Assembly (NCBI RefSeq): GCF_001426265.1
Contig: NZ_LMDG01000032.1
Location: 365,900-429,899, forward strand
Source: Rhizobium sp. Root1220
GTDB lineage: Bacteria > Pseudomonadota > Alphaproteobacteria > Rhizobiales > Rhizobiaceae
Length of the DNA: 64,000 nt
Reading direction: 5' to 3'
The stretch's first letter is position 1. Each line of letters begins with the position of its first letter. The notes under the pieces were generated by a model. It saw nothing but the letters and a program-made list of their open reading frames with translations. It did not search any database and was not told where the DNA came from. A program made the position numbers and the translations under genes. This document shows positions 51,939-61,101 of the stretch, in pieces.

Positions 51939-53143
51939 TCGGCGCCGACGACTGAAAGGCGGCTTCCGCGGCTGTCGAGCCAGTCCCCAACGGTCTGGGA
52001 AATATGATCCAGCCCCTCAAGCCGCGCGGTGCAGCCGCTCTTGGATGGAGGCAGCCGCTCCGGCAAACGCTTCAACGCCTCGGACATAACGGCTGGATCT
52101 GAGGACTGATCGGGCAGCAACATGTCGATCAGCCCGAGTTCACTTGCCCTTTGGGCACGCAGCAATTGTTCTTCACGGGGCTTTACGCGCGGCACGATCA
52201 ACGCCGGCTTGTCGAAAGAAAGGATTTCGCAATAGGTGTTATAGCCACCCATGGCGACGACCCCGATTGCGCCCGCGATCAACTCTTCCATGTTATTGTC
52301 GAACTCGATTACTTCTATGTAGGGGATCTTCGCCCCCTTGGCGACAAGCTTTGAGCGCTCGGCGGCCGGCATGTAGGGACCGAGCACCACGAGCGCCTTT
52401 TGCTGTAGCGTCGGATCCTGCTCGTAGGCGTTCATCACGTCATGCACCAGATCCGAGCCATCGCCACCGCCACCCGTCGTGACCAGAATATAGTTGTCAG
52501 TGCGCGCATTGATCGAGGTCTTGCTGGTCGAAACACTGCGTTGCAGGAAGCCGACAAAATCCATCTTGCGCCGTACGCTGGGCGGAACGTCAAGACCCAC
52601 CAGAGGATCGTAGAAATCCGGTGGACCATATACCCAGACGGAATCGTAATAGTGGTCGATCTTCTGCATGATCCCGTTCCGCTTCCACTCGGCATCAAGC
52701 AGGTGCGGCGCGTCCATGATCTCGCGCAGGCCGAGCACGAGTATCGTGCCTCGGGCTTTCAGGTAACCTAGCGTTTCCTCGATCTCGCCCTTGAGCCCCA
52801 TGGGTTCCTTGTCGACGATAAAGATATCCGGCTGGAACGTCTCGGCTGTGTGGCGAATGCTCGATTCGCGCATTTTGAGCGTCTCGTGAAGATCGATATG
52901 GCCCGCCATCGACGTATATTCGCCGTTGCGAAGCTTGATCACGCTCGGGATCTTCACGAAGTCGACGCGTGTGCGGTAGTCGAATGCGCCGGCGATCGTA
53001 GCGCCTGAAATGATCAGGATATTGAGGCCGCGATAGTCCTCGACAAGTGCATGCGCGATCGTGCGGCAGCGGCGCAAATGGCCAAGCCCGAACGTGTCGT
53101 GGCTGTACATGAGAATGCGGGCATCTTCCAGGCGCCGTGCCAT
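51935..53143 (-). CDS. Glycosyltransferase, MurG/GT28-like fold (paralogue B)
   Basis: GT-B-fold enzyme of 402 residues. N-terminal landmark ILMYSHDTFGLGHLRRCRTI; donor domain ILVTTGGGGDGSDLVHDVMN near 240, VVAMGGYNTYCEILSFDKPA near 318 and LIVPRVKPREEQLLRAQRAS. It shares the GLGH and GYNT segments with paralogue A. The start MARRLEDARI has AAGGAG upstream; an ATG 9 codons earlier is in frame. It is 90 bp from the upstream permease. Confidence 0.88.
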   Translation of the reverse strand: MARRLEDARILMYSHDTFGLGHLRRCRTIAHALVEDYRGLNILIISGATIAGAFDYRTRVDFVKIPSVIKLRNGEYTSMAGHIDLHETLKMRESSIRHTAETFQPDIFIVDKEPMGLKGEIEETLGYLKARGTILVLGLREIMDAPHLLDAEWKRNGIMQKIDHYYDSVWVYGPPDFYDPLVGLDVPPSVRRKMDFVGFLQRSVSTSKTSINARTDNYILVTTGGGGDGSDLVHDVMNAYEQDPTLQQKALVVLGPYMPAAERSKLVAKGAKIPYIEVIEFDNNMEELIAGAIGVVAMGGYNTYCEILSFDKPALIVPRVKPREEQLLRAQRASELGLIDMLLPDQSSDPAVMSEALKRLPERLPPSKSGCTARLEGLDHISQTVGDWLDSRGSRLSVVGAE

Positions 53144-53233
53144 GGGCACTCCTTCTGGGGTGTGTGTCATGATAGCACCGTCGGTTTCCGCTGGGCCATG
53201 AGGCAACAGAGCAGCGCTCCGCCGGTGTGGCCG

Positions 53234-54409
53234 CTATTTGTAGGGATCTGCCGCATCGCGCAAGCCGTCTCCGAGAAAATTGAACGCCAAAATCACTAGG
53301 ACGACTGGTATGATCGGAAAAAGCAACCATGGGTAGAATGCGATAACGCTTACGCTTTTTGCTTCCGTCAGCAGGATGCCCCAACTGGTGATGGGAGGCC
53401 GCAAGCCGAGGCCTAGGAAACTCAATGCAGTCTCGCCGAGGATCATGCCGGGAATGGAGATCGTCGCCGAGGCGATCAGGTGCGACATGAACCCGGGAAC
53501 CAGGTGCCGACCGATCACCCGCGACGTGCTCGCGCCCATAAGCTGGGCCGCCTGCACATAGTCCTCCTCACGCAGTGCGAGGAGCTTGGAGCGCACCGCT
53601 CGTGCCAGCCCTGTCCAGTCAATGATCCCGAGGATCACCGTGATGCCGAAATAGATCACGATCGGGCTCCACGTCACCGGCATGATCGCCGCCAGAGCCA
53701 TCCAGAGCGGCAAACTCGGCAGCGATTGCAACACTTCGATCAGCCGCTGCACAACCAGGTCAAAAATGCCACCCCAATAACCCGCAAGACCGCCGATGAT
53801 GATGCCGAGGCAGAAGCTGATGGTTATACCGATCAAACCGATCGTGAGCGAGATGCGTGCTCCGTAGAGAATGCGTGACAGAACGTCCCGGCCAAGACGA
53901 TCGGTGCCAAGCAGGAACATCTGCCCCCCGACTGCCGGGCAGACCAGATGCAGGTCGGAGCTTATGAGCCCCCAGAACTTGTAGGCATCGCCGCGGCAGA
54001 AAAACCGGATCGGCTGAACATCGTTGGGTCGATCCGTGTAGCTGCGGTGAAGGGTGTCGAGGTCGAGCGACATGCTGCGGCCGTATACGAACGGTCCGAC
54101 GAAGCTGCCGTCGTGGAAGAGGCGAACGCGTTGCGGCGGCGAATGGATGAAGTCGACGTTCTTGGTGTGTAGCCCGTACGGTGCCAGGAATTCGACGATG
54201 ATGATCATCAGATAAACGAAAAGCAGGAAAATGCCTGAGATCAAGGCAAGCCGGTGCCGCTTGAACTTCCACCACATCAGCTGTTTTTGCGAGGCGAGAT
54301 GGATTCGCGACTGGCTCGTGGTCATGGCTTCGGTCGCGTGGGGATCGAAGTGTGCCGTTGAGACAAAGTGCGGCATCGGCGCGCCGGGCGGGGGCAAGGG
54401 CGACGTCAT
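53234..54409 (-). CDS. Peptide/oligosaccharide ABC transporter permease (OppC-like)
   Basis: Inner-membrane subunit of a family-5-type importer, 391 residues. A long cytoplasmic N-terminus (first about 50 residues) precedes the first helix (LALISGIFLLFVYLMIIIVE), then a periplasmic domain of about 110 residues, then five helices. The permease loop QAAQLMGASTSRVIGRHLVP near 310 matches the EAA region. TDRLGRDVLSRILYGARISL is typical of OppC. Overlaps the partner permease by 4 bp. Confidence 0.9.
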   Translation of the reverse strand: MTSPLPPPGAPMPHFVSTAHFDPHATEAMTTSQSRIHLASQKQLMWWKFKRHRLALISGIFLLFVYLMIIIVEFLAPYGLHTKNVDFIHSPPQRVRLFHDGSFVGPFVYGRSMSLDLDTLHRSYTDRPNDVQPIRFFCRGDAYKFWGLISSDLHLVCPAVGGQMFLLGTDRLGRDVLSRILYGARISLTIGLIGITISFCLGIIIGGLAGYWGGIFDLVVQRLIEVLQSLPSLPLWMALAAIMPVTWSPIVIYFGITVILGIIDWTGLARAVRSKLLALREEDYVQAAQLMGASTSRVIGRHLVPGFMSHLIASATISIPGMILGETALSFLGLGLRPPITSWGILLTEAKSVSVIAFYPWLLFPIIPVVLVILAFNFLGDGLRDAADPYK

Positions 54410-55404
54410 TTGGTGCTCCTGCCTTGCAGACGGATTCGCGGATCAAGGAAGCCGAGGGCGATGTCGGATATCAGCACGCCGATGACATTGAGGAATGCGA
54501 GGAACATCAGGAACGACCCTGCCAGATACATATCCTGGCTCTGGAGAGCCTTGATCAACATCGGGCCGGTGGTCTCAAGTGAAAGGACGATGGCGACGAT
54601 TTCCGCCCCCGAGATGATCGACGGAAGAATCGACCCGATATCGGCAACAAAGAAGTTGAGCGCCATTCGCAGCGGATATTTTATCAGGGCGCGCAGGGGA
54701 TGCATTCCCTTCGCCCGCGCCGTCACGACGTACTGCTTCTGCATCTCGTCGAGCAGATTGGCACGAAGCCGCCGGATCATGCCTGCGGTTCCTGCGGTTC
54801 CGACGATGATGACCGGAATCCAGAGGTGCGAAAGAATCGAGCGCGCCTTTGCCCAACTCATCGGCTCGTTCAGGTACTGTTGGTCCATGAGGTGGCCGAT
54901 GGAGACACCGAACCAGACATTGGCAAAATACATCAGGATCAGTGCCAGCATGAAATTGGGTATGGCGATGCCGAGGAGGCCGAGGAATGTCAGGCCATAG
55001 TCGCCCCAGCTGTACTGATGGGTAGCGGAGTAGATGCCGATCGGAAAGGCGATGAGCCACGTCAACAAAATGGTGGTGAAGGAGACGAGGATCGTCAGCC
55101 AAAGCCGATCGCCAACGACCTCGGAGACCGGCAGCTGGTATTCGAACGAATAACCGAAATCGCCGCGAAGCATCCCCCCGACCCAAAAGAAGTAACGGAC
55201 GATCTCGGGCTTGTCGAAACCGTACTGTGTTCGAAGCTCTTCGATCTCCTGCAGATTCGCGGATTCGCCCTGTGCGCGAAGCTCCGCAATCTGGCTTTCG
55301 AAGAAGTCACCGGGTGGCAATTCGATGATTGTGAAGACCAATGCGGAGATTACGAAGAGCGTCGGGACCATGGCGGCTATGCGCCACAGAATGTATCTCA
55401 GCAT
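54406..55404 (-). CDS. Peptide/oligosaccharide ABC transporter permease (OppB-like)
   Basis: Inner-membrane subunit, 332 residues, six helices beginning YILWRIAAMVPTLFVISALV. A periplasmic loop after the first helix contains an EIEELRTQYGFDKPEIVRYF segment typical of OppB. The EAA-like loop is YVVTARAKGMHPLRALIKYP near 240. Three bp after the binding-protein stop and overlapping OppC-like gene. Confidence 0.91.
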   Translation of the reverse strand: MLRYILWRIAAMVPTLFVISALVFTIIELPPGDFFESQIAELRAQGESANLQEIEELRTQYGFDKPEIVRYFFWVGGMLRGDFGYSFEYQLPVSEVVGDRLWLTILVSFTTILLTWLIAFPIGIYSATHQYSWGDYGLTFLGLLGIAIPNFMLALILMYFANVWFGVSIGHLMDQQYLNEPMSWAKARSILSHLWIPVIIVGTAGTAGMIRRLRANLLDEMQKQYVVTARAKGMHPLRALIKYPLRMALNFFVADIGSILPSIISGAEIVAIVLSLETTGPMLIKALQSQDMYLAGSFLMFLAFLNVIGVLISDIALGFLDPRIRLQGRSTK

Positions 55405-55407
55405 CGC

Positions 55408-57318
55408 TCAGGCCTCCTTGAACCAGAAGGTATCCGGCATGTAGAGGCCGAGATAGGATGTCGGGTCGAAGCCATATAGCGCGCGATCCGGGACATTCTG
55501 CATTTTCGCCGATTTGACGATCGGCTGCAGCGTGCTGTTGATCAGGCCGATCGAGAAAACCTGCTGCGTGTAAAGAGAAAGCATCTGGTGCCAAACGGCC
55601 TCTCGCTCCTCGAATCGGGAGGACCTGCCCCATTGGTTCAGCAGATCGACCAGTTGCTTGGCTTCCGGCAGGTCAGGCGCGCTGCCCTCTTGTCCGGCGG
55701 AAAGATAATACATTCCCCATAGCGGCCACTGCAGCTGATCGTCCACGGTCGGCGCAAGCTGGTTCGGCGGCATGTCGGCGGTCGCCACACCGTTGTCGAT
55801 CCCGAACCAGATGGACATCATAATGGTACCGCTCATCGCGCGGCTGCGGAAAACATCGCGCTGTGACGTACGGGTAAATAGAGCCAGGCCGATTTCGCGC
55901 CAGTGATCGCGGATCAATTCCAGGACGTCGGTGTCGAGATTGCTTTCGCCGGGCGTTTCCACGGTGATCGCCGCGCGTCGTCCGTCGGGCAGCAGCCGAA
56001 TGCCATCGTCGTCCCGGTTCGTCAGGCCAATTTCATCGAGTAGTCTGTTTGCCTCATCAGGGTCGTGCGCAATGAACGCGTCCGCATACTCCTGCTTGAA
56101 CAGCGGGCTGACGGGAAGGACAGTGTCGGCGCTCGCCTTGCCGAGTCCGTAGAATGCGACCATGTTGATCTCGTGCCGGTCGACGCCCAGCGACAGAGCT
56201 CGACGGAATCGCACATCGCGAAAGATATTTCGCCAGACTTCGTCGGCGCAGTTGAGATTTGGCAGAAGCGCCACGCGTGAGCCGCGCACCTGCGTCCACA
56301 AACTGACCTTCACCGGAAACCGCTTCTCGGCATCCTTGAGGAACGTATAGTCGTTGAAATCGACGCCGGTCGCTTGCAAGTCGGATTCACCGGCGCCGGC
56401 CTTGGCAGCGATAATGGATGACGAACTGACGTTGAGAATGAACCTGTCGATGTAGGGAAGCTGCACGCCGTTCTCGTCGATGCGATGGAAGAACGGGTTT
56501 CGCACGAATATGAACTGCTCTGCCGGTGGCGCCGTCGTGTTGCGCCACGGATCAAGCGTGGGCAAATCGGGGTTTTCAGGACGGGATGCGCGCGACATCT
56601 TGATATGCAGATCGGCCCATTTCTTGACCCGGTTTTCCCGCATCAGAGCCGAGAGGCGAAAATCATCCTGATACTTCTTGTGGAACTGCTTGAGGTAGTG
56701 TCCGGGTCCGAAGATCATGAGCGGAAGTGGCCCCGCCAGCGCCGGCAGGAAGTTCGGGTTCGGTTCATCCCACGTATAACGCACCGTGACCGGGTCGATC
56801 ACCTCGAACCGGGGCAGTTTGCCGTGTGGCCTCAGTTCCAGCGCGCCACCGCCAGGCGTCAGATCCTTGTTGAGAATGACGTCTTCCCACCAGTAGCGGA
56901 AATCGTCGGCAGTAAACGGCTGCCCATCTGACCAGCGATGCCCCTCGCGAAGATGAAAGGTGAACACTGAATCATTCTCGGAGGTAAAGCCGATCAGGAT
57001 ATCGGGCTGGAACTGCAGTTTCTCGTTGTAGCCTACCAGCCGCGAATAACCATAAACGGTCATGTAGCGGATGTCTTTCGCGCTGCCGATGATCGTGCGG
57101 ACGGTGCCGCCATAGACACCCGGCTGCAGTCCCGCTTCCTTCATATTGATGATACGCGGATGCGTCGGGAGGCGATCCACCATGGCTGGAATACGACCTG
57201 CTCTCAGCCAATCGCGGAGGAATTCCGGCTCGATATCCCGATCCGCTGCGGCGTTGCCCGCAGAGGGCAAAATCGCCGAGCCGATGAGCCCTCCGATGAA
57301 CGTGCGCCGCGTTACCAT
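55408..57318 (-). CDS. Family-5 ABC substrate-binding protein with Tat signal
   Basis: Periplasmic binding protein of about 636 residues. The N-terminus has a twin-arginine motif (TRRTFIGGLIGSAILPSAGN), so it is probably exported folded. Family 5 landmarks follow: FTFHLREGHRWSDGQPFTAD near 115, GRNPFFHRID-like (FVRNPFFHRIDENGVQLPYI) near 270 and FRRALSLGVDRHEINM near 355. Ligand could be an oligosaccharide or peptide. Its start overlaps the fused ATPase stop by 7 bp. Confidence 0.92.
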   Translation of the reverse strand: MVTRRTFIGGLIGSAILPSAGNAAADRDIEPEFLRDWLRAGRIPAMVDRLPTHPRIINMKEAGLQPGVYGGTVRTIIGSAKDIRYMTVYGYSRLVGYNEKLQFQPDILIGFTSENDSVFTFHLREGHRWSDGQPFTADDFRYWWEDVILNKDLTPGGGALELRPHGKLPRFEVIDPVTVRYTWDEPNPNFLPALAGPLPLMIFGPGHYLKQFHKKYQDDFRLSALMRENRVKKWADLHIKMSRASRPENPDLPTLDPWRNTTAPPAEQFIFVRNPFFHRIDENGVQLPYIDRFILNVSSSSIIAAKAGAGESDLQATGVDFNDYTFLKDAEKRFPVKVSLWTQVRGSRVALLPNLNCADEVWRNIFRDVRFRRALSLGVDRHEINMVAFYGLGKASADTVLPVSPLFKQEYADAFIAHDPDEANRLLDEIGLTNRDDDGIRLLPDGRRAAITVETPGESNLDTDVLELIRDHWREIGLALFTRTSQRDVFRSRAMSGTIMMSIWFGIDNGVATADMPPNQLAPTVDDQLQWPLWGMYYLSAGQEGSAPDLPEAKQLVDLLNQWGRSSRFEEREAVWHQMLSLYTQQVFSIGLINSTLQPIVKSAKMQNVPDRALYGFDPTSYLGLYMPDTFWFKEA

Positions 57319-59204
57319 GAGCGGAGTTCCTTGGCGTCGGCTCCCTTGCGGGCGCGCACGAGATGGCCATTGCCGAGATCGGCAAAATCGAGCTCGGACG
57401 CATCGTCGTGTTCGGCGGTGAAGGTAATGCCCCAATTCTGCTTGTCCGCGGCACCGTTCTTGCGCAGGGCTTCGAAATCGAGCGGCCGGCTCAGATCCGG
57501 GAAGGGCACCGCTGCCAGGAGCGATTTTGTGTACGGATGCACCGGATCGCGAAGAATGATCTCGCGCGGCGCGATCTCGACAATGCGGCCCATGCACATA
57601 ACCGCAATGCGATCCGCCATGTAGTCGACAACCGCCAGATTGTGCGAAATGAAAAGGTACGTCAGGCCCAGTTCCTTCTGCAGGTCCTTGAGCAGGTTGA
57701 GAATCTGCGCCTGTACCGACACATCGAGCGCGGATACCGGTTCATCGAGGATAACCAGCTTCGGTCCAAGTGCCAGCGCGCGGGCGATGCCGATGCGCTG
57801 GCGTTGGCCGCCGGAGAAACTATGCGGGTAGCGGCTAAGGTATCGGCGGTCGAGGCCGATTGCACCCATCAGCCCCTCGACCCTTTGCTTGCGTTCGGCA
57901 CTGTCACCGCGATCATGGATTTCCAGTGGCTCGCTCAGGATATTGCGCACGGTCATGCGCGGCGAAAGCGAAGAAACCGGGTCCTGGAACACCATCTGGA
58001 TTTTGGTGCGCAGGTCCTGCAATTCGTCGCCGCGCACGGCAAGCACGTCGATCACGTCCTTGCCGTCGTTGAAGATCACCGAGCCGCTGTCTGGCGTCAC
58101 GGCGCGCATCAATATCTTGCTGACGGTCGTCTTGCCGCAGCCGGATTCTCCGACCAGGCCAAGGCATTCGCCGCGCTTGATGTCAAAGCTGACGTCATCG
58201 ACCGCACGCACGGCTGCCGCTTCACGCGTTCCGAACAGGCCACGATTGCGTGTCTTGAACGTCTTGGAGAGATTGTTCACCGAGAGCAGAACGTCCGGCC
58301 CCTCGATCTGGGATTTCTTCTTGCCGATCAGCGACTCGAGATTGACCGGCACGTCGCGCAGAGCCTTGAGCCGTTCGCCGGGCTTCATGTCGAAATGAGG
58401 CACGGCGGCCATCAGGCCCTGCAGGTACGGGTGCTGAGGATTGCCGAAGATCGACTCGACCGGCCCGGCTTCCATAACCTCGCCATGATAGATCACCACG
58501 ACTTCGTCGGCCATGTTCGCGACGACGCCGAGATCGTGGGTGATCAAAAGCATTGCCATGCCGAGCTTGTGCTGAAGATCGCGCAGCAGTTCGAGAATCT
58601 GCGCTTGGATGGTCACATCGAGAGCAGTCGTCGGCTCATCAGCGATCAAAAGTGCCGGATTGCAGATGAGCGCCATTGCGATCATCGCGCGCTGGCGCAT
58701 GCCGCCCGAGAGTTCGAAGGGATACATGTCGAAGGTACGCTTGGGGTGTGTAAACCCGACCAGGCCAAGCATCTCCTCGGTTTTTTCGCGCCCTTCTTTC
58801 TTGTCCGCGTCGGTGTGAATGAGCAATGCTTCACTGATCTGGTTGCCGACCGTGTGCAACGGCGACAGCGAGGTCATCGGCTCCTGGAAGATCGTCGCCA
58901 TGCGCCGGCCCCGCAGATCGCGCATCTCTGCGCTATCGCGTGAATACTGTAGAATATCCCTGGTTTCTCCGTCGAGCGGATCCGTAAACAGTATGCGTCC
59001 CTCGGCCTTGGCCGAATTGGGCAAGATGCCCATGATAGCCTGGCTGATCACGGATTTTCCGGAGCCGGATTCACCGACGAGCGCGGTAACCTTGCCCGGC
59101 AGAATGCGGAGATTTGCGTTCTTTACGACGCGCAGGCGCTCGCCGAAAATCGAGAAGGAAATGTCAAGATTCTCGATGCGCAACAGATCCGTGGCGGACG
59201 CCAT
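57312..59204 (-). CDS. Fused dual ATPase of an oligopeptide-type ABC importer (OppD-OppF fusion)
   Basis: Two complete ATPase domains in one chain of about 630 residues. First: Walker A GESGSGKSV at 44-52, signature LSGGMRQRAMIAMAL, Walker B LLIADEPTTALD, switch THDLGVVA. Second: Walker A GESGCGKTT near 360, Q-loop FQDPVSSLSPRMT, signature FSGGQRQRIGIARAL, Walker B LVILDEPVSALD, switch SHNLAVVD. All catalytic residues are present. An oppD-type C-terminal extension (NPQHPYLQGLMAAVPHFD) follows each domain. Start MASATDLLRI chosen; upstream frame is open but without support. It feeds the Opp-type permeases and binding protein downstream. Confidence 0.92.
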   Translation of the reverse strand: MASATDLLRIENLDISFSIFGERLRVVKNANLRILPGKVTALVGESGSGKSVISQAIMGILPNSAKAEGRILFTDPLDGETRDILQYSRDSAEMRDLRGRRMATIFQEPMTSLSPLHTVGNQISEALLIHTDADKKEGREKTEEMLGLVGFTHPKRTFDMYPFELSGGMRQRAMIAMALICNPALLIADEPTTALDVTIQAQILELLRDLQHKLGMAMLLITHDLGVVANMADEVVVIYHGEVMEAGPVESIFGNPQHPYLQGLMAAVPHFDMKPGERLKALRDVPVNLESLIGKKKSQIEGPDVLLSVNNLSKTFKTRNRGLFGTREAAAVRAVDDVSFDIKRGECLGLVGESGCGKTTVSKILMRAVTPDSGSVIFNDGKDVIDVLAVRGDELQDLRTKIQMVFQDPVSSLSPRMTVRNILSEPLEIHDRGDSAERKQRVEGLMGAIGLDRRYLSRYPHSFSGGQRQRIGIARALALGPKLVILDEPVSALDVSVQAQILNLLKDLQKELGLTYLFISHNLAVVDYMADRIAVMCMGRIVEIAPREIILRDPVHPYTKSLLAAVPFPDLSRPLDFEALRKNGAADKQNWGITFTAEHDDASELDFADLGNGHLVRARKGADAKELRSW

Positions 59205-59358
59205 ACCAATGAAATTCCCCAGTGTTATTTGCTCATGTTGGAGCAACACTATCGTACCGTAATCGGGGTGTCCAGTTGATGACAGATAGGCAAAACGCAT
59301 CACGCTTCACGCGCACCAAAAGGTGAAGCGTTGGCTGAATTCGCGGATGCAGGTCGCT

Positions 59359-60729
59359 CTATTGCATGAATTTCTCGGTTGCGGGCTTCTCAGCCTGCTT
59401 GCGCGCATCGCGATGAAGCAGAATGACCTGCTCCGCCTCGGAAAGACCGGTCTGGGCGACGTCCCGGAAACTTTCTTCGACCCGCGGCACGGGTGCGGGA
59501 GCACGCGGCTGGAGCACTGTAACCTTCTGGCGGATGCCGCGAAGCTTTTCTTCCCCGAGTGTGTTCCACTCGCCGCCGCAATAGCCGGCGAAGGCCTGGC
59601 TCGCAACCACTTCGCGCGAGTATTTCTTCGTCAGGGACTGGAGGCGCTGGACTTCGTTTACGGCGGAACCGAATGCCGAGAAGGTCAGGCGATCCTTCAG
59701 GCCGACGTTGCCGAACATGACGTTGCCGACGTGCAGGCCGATGCCATAGGAGACCTTGCTCAAGCCGGCTTCCAACCGCTCCTTGTTGAGCTCCGCCACC
59801 CGAGCTTGTGCCTGATGCACGGCGGAGAGGGCCGCCTGACAAGCAATTTTTGAGGGATCCTTGTGGCGACCGCAGGGATAGACCGCCAGGAAGCCATCCC
59901 CGAGGAAGCTCAGGATCTCCCCGCCGTTGCGATTGAAGGGCGCGGCGATCGCGTCGAAGAACTGGTTCAGCGTATCGATGTAAGCCTGTCGGCCTTCCTT
60001 TTCCGCATACATGGTCGACTGGCGCATGTCGCCCATCACAAGGGCCGCGCGGATCGTCTCGCCATCGCCACGGCGAATCTGGCCGTTCAGCACGCGCTTT
60101 CCGGCGTCGCCGCCAAGATAGGTTGTCAGCATATTGTTCGCGAGCTTGCCGAGCACTGCCATCTTGGCGGCTACCGCCAGGTGGTTCTGCATCCGCAACA
60201 AGGCGTCGATCATGTCGTCGGAGAAGCCGACATGGCTGTCCGTCGACCAGGATCCCATCATTCCCTGAACGGAGCCGTCGCCGAACGGTTGAACAAAGGC
60301 TAGATAATCTGTGATGTGCTCCTGGCGCAGATCTGCGAACACTGGGAACTCCGCCGGACCATCGGCGGGAATGCGCCGGCGAATGTGCTGAAGATTATTG
60401 TCGAGCAGATAATAGTAGGGACTTTGCAGGAAGCGGTCGGGCTTCTGGCCCACGGCGTGACGATAGCCTTCGATCGTTACTCCGCTCGCGCGGCGCCACG
60501 TAAAGCTCAGGGCGTCGTAAAGCGGGTGTAGCATCGAAAACGTCAGGTGCACGCGCGCGATTGGCAGGCCCGCGGCGGCAATACGTTCGCAAAATCCGCG
60601 AACAATGTTTTCAAGATCATCCCCGGCCAGCGACGAATTTGTCAGCCACTCGGCGACGCGATCCAACAAGATAGACGAGACGCTGGATTCGATAGTGCCC
60701 ATTTTAGATAGTATCCTCATAGGGCGCAT
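59359..60729 (-). CDS. Class III adenylate/guanylate cyclase
   Basis: Nucleotide cyclase of 456 residues, cytoplasmic, no transmembrane helix visible. Residues 20-190 are an unassigned helical/sensor-like domain (WRRASGVTIEGYRHAVGQKP, FADLRQEHITDYLAFVQPFG). The class III catalytic domain spans about 225-400 with metal-binding Asp234 in VMGDMRQSTMYAE and Asp278 in SFLGDGFLAVYP, so catalysis is plausible. The substrate (ATP or GTP) is not decided by eye. Short C-terminal tail. ATG preceded by GAGGATTGG. First gene of the ten-gene run that ends with the cNMP-binding gene. Confidence 0.9.
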   Translation of the reverse strand: MRPMRILSKMGTIESSVSSILLDRVAEWLTNSSLAGDDLENIVRGFCERIAAAGLPIARVHLTFSMLHPLYDALSFTWRRASGVTIEGYRHAVGQKPDRFLQSPYYYLLDNNLQHIRRRIPADGPAEFPVFADLRQEHITDYLAFVQPFGDGSVQGMMGSWSTDSHVGFSDDMIDALLRMQNHLAVAAKMAVLGKLANNMLTTYLGGDAGKRVLNGQIRRGDGETIRAALVMGDMRQSTMYAEKEGRQAYIDTLNQFFDAIAAPFNRNGGEILSFLGDGFLAVYPCGRHKDPSKIACQAALSAVHQAQARVAELNKERLEAGLSKVSYGIGLHVGNVMFGNVGLKDRLTFSAFGSAVNEVQRLQSLTKKYSREVVASQAFAGYCGGEWNTLGEEKLRGIRQKVTVLQPRAPAPVPRVEESFRDVAQTGLSEAEQVILLHRDARKQAEKPATEKFMQ

Positions 60730-61101
60730 CCAATCCTCAAAGCGACAACAAGGCTGCCTGCAGCATGAGCATGCGCAGGACGGACCGAGGATGGATGAGC
60801 AGTATTATTGTGTCAACGATCTGCCGGGTGCCCGGCAGAGGTACCTGTCAAACCCTTGATAAGCGGGCAGGATAGGCAGTCCTTTCTGGTGTTCCGTTAT
60901 CCCGGGTAGATAGGCACGTACCAAATGCCAGACAATGGCAGTCGCCAACTTTCCAACACTGCGATGATATCTCTTTGGGCATCCGAGTCATTTCGGCCAC
61001 ACCACGACGGTGCCCGGGAACTCGGATCGGTCTTTAACAATCATGTCGCTTTCGCAGGGCGTTGCGGCGGGTTTCATTCGCTGCGATCTTACATTAGATC
61101 A
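60730..61101. other. Divergent region between cyclase and nucleotide-sugar dehydrogenase
   Basis: About 370 bp containing the promoters of both transcription units and a perfect 18-bp palindrome (60821-60838). The dehydrogenase frame is open from 60925, so its right part may be leader or N-terminal coding. Confidence 0.55.
60821..60838. promoter_or_regulatory. Perfect palindrome in the divergent glycan promoter region
   Basis: CTGCCGGG and CCCGGCAG arms with a TG centre, about 90 bp upstream of the cyclase start. Position in a divergent promoter suggests a shared operator; it does not match the CRP consensus. Confidence 0.55.
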
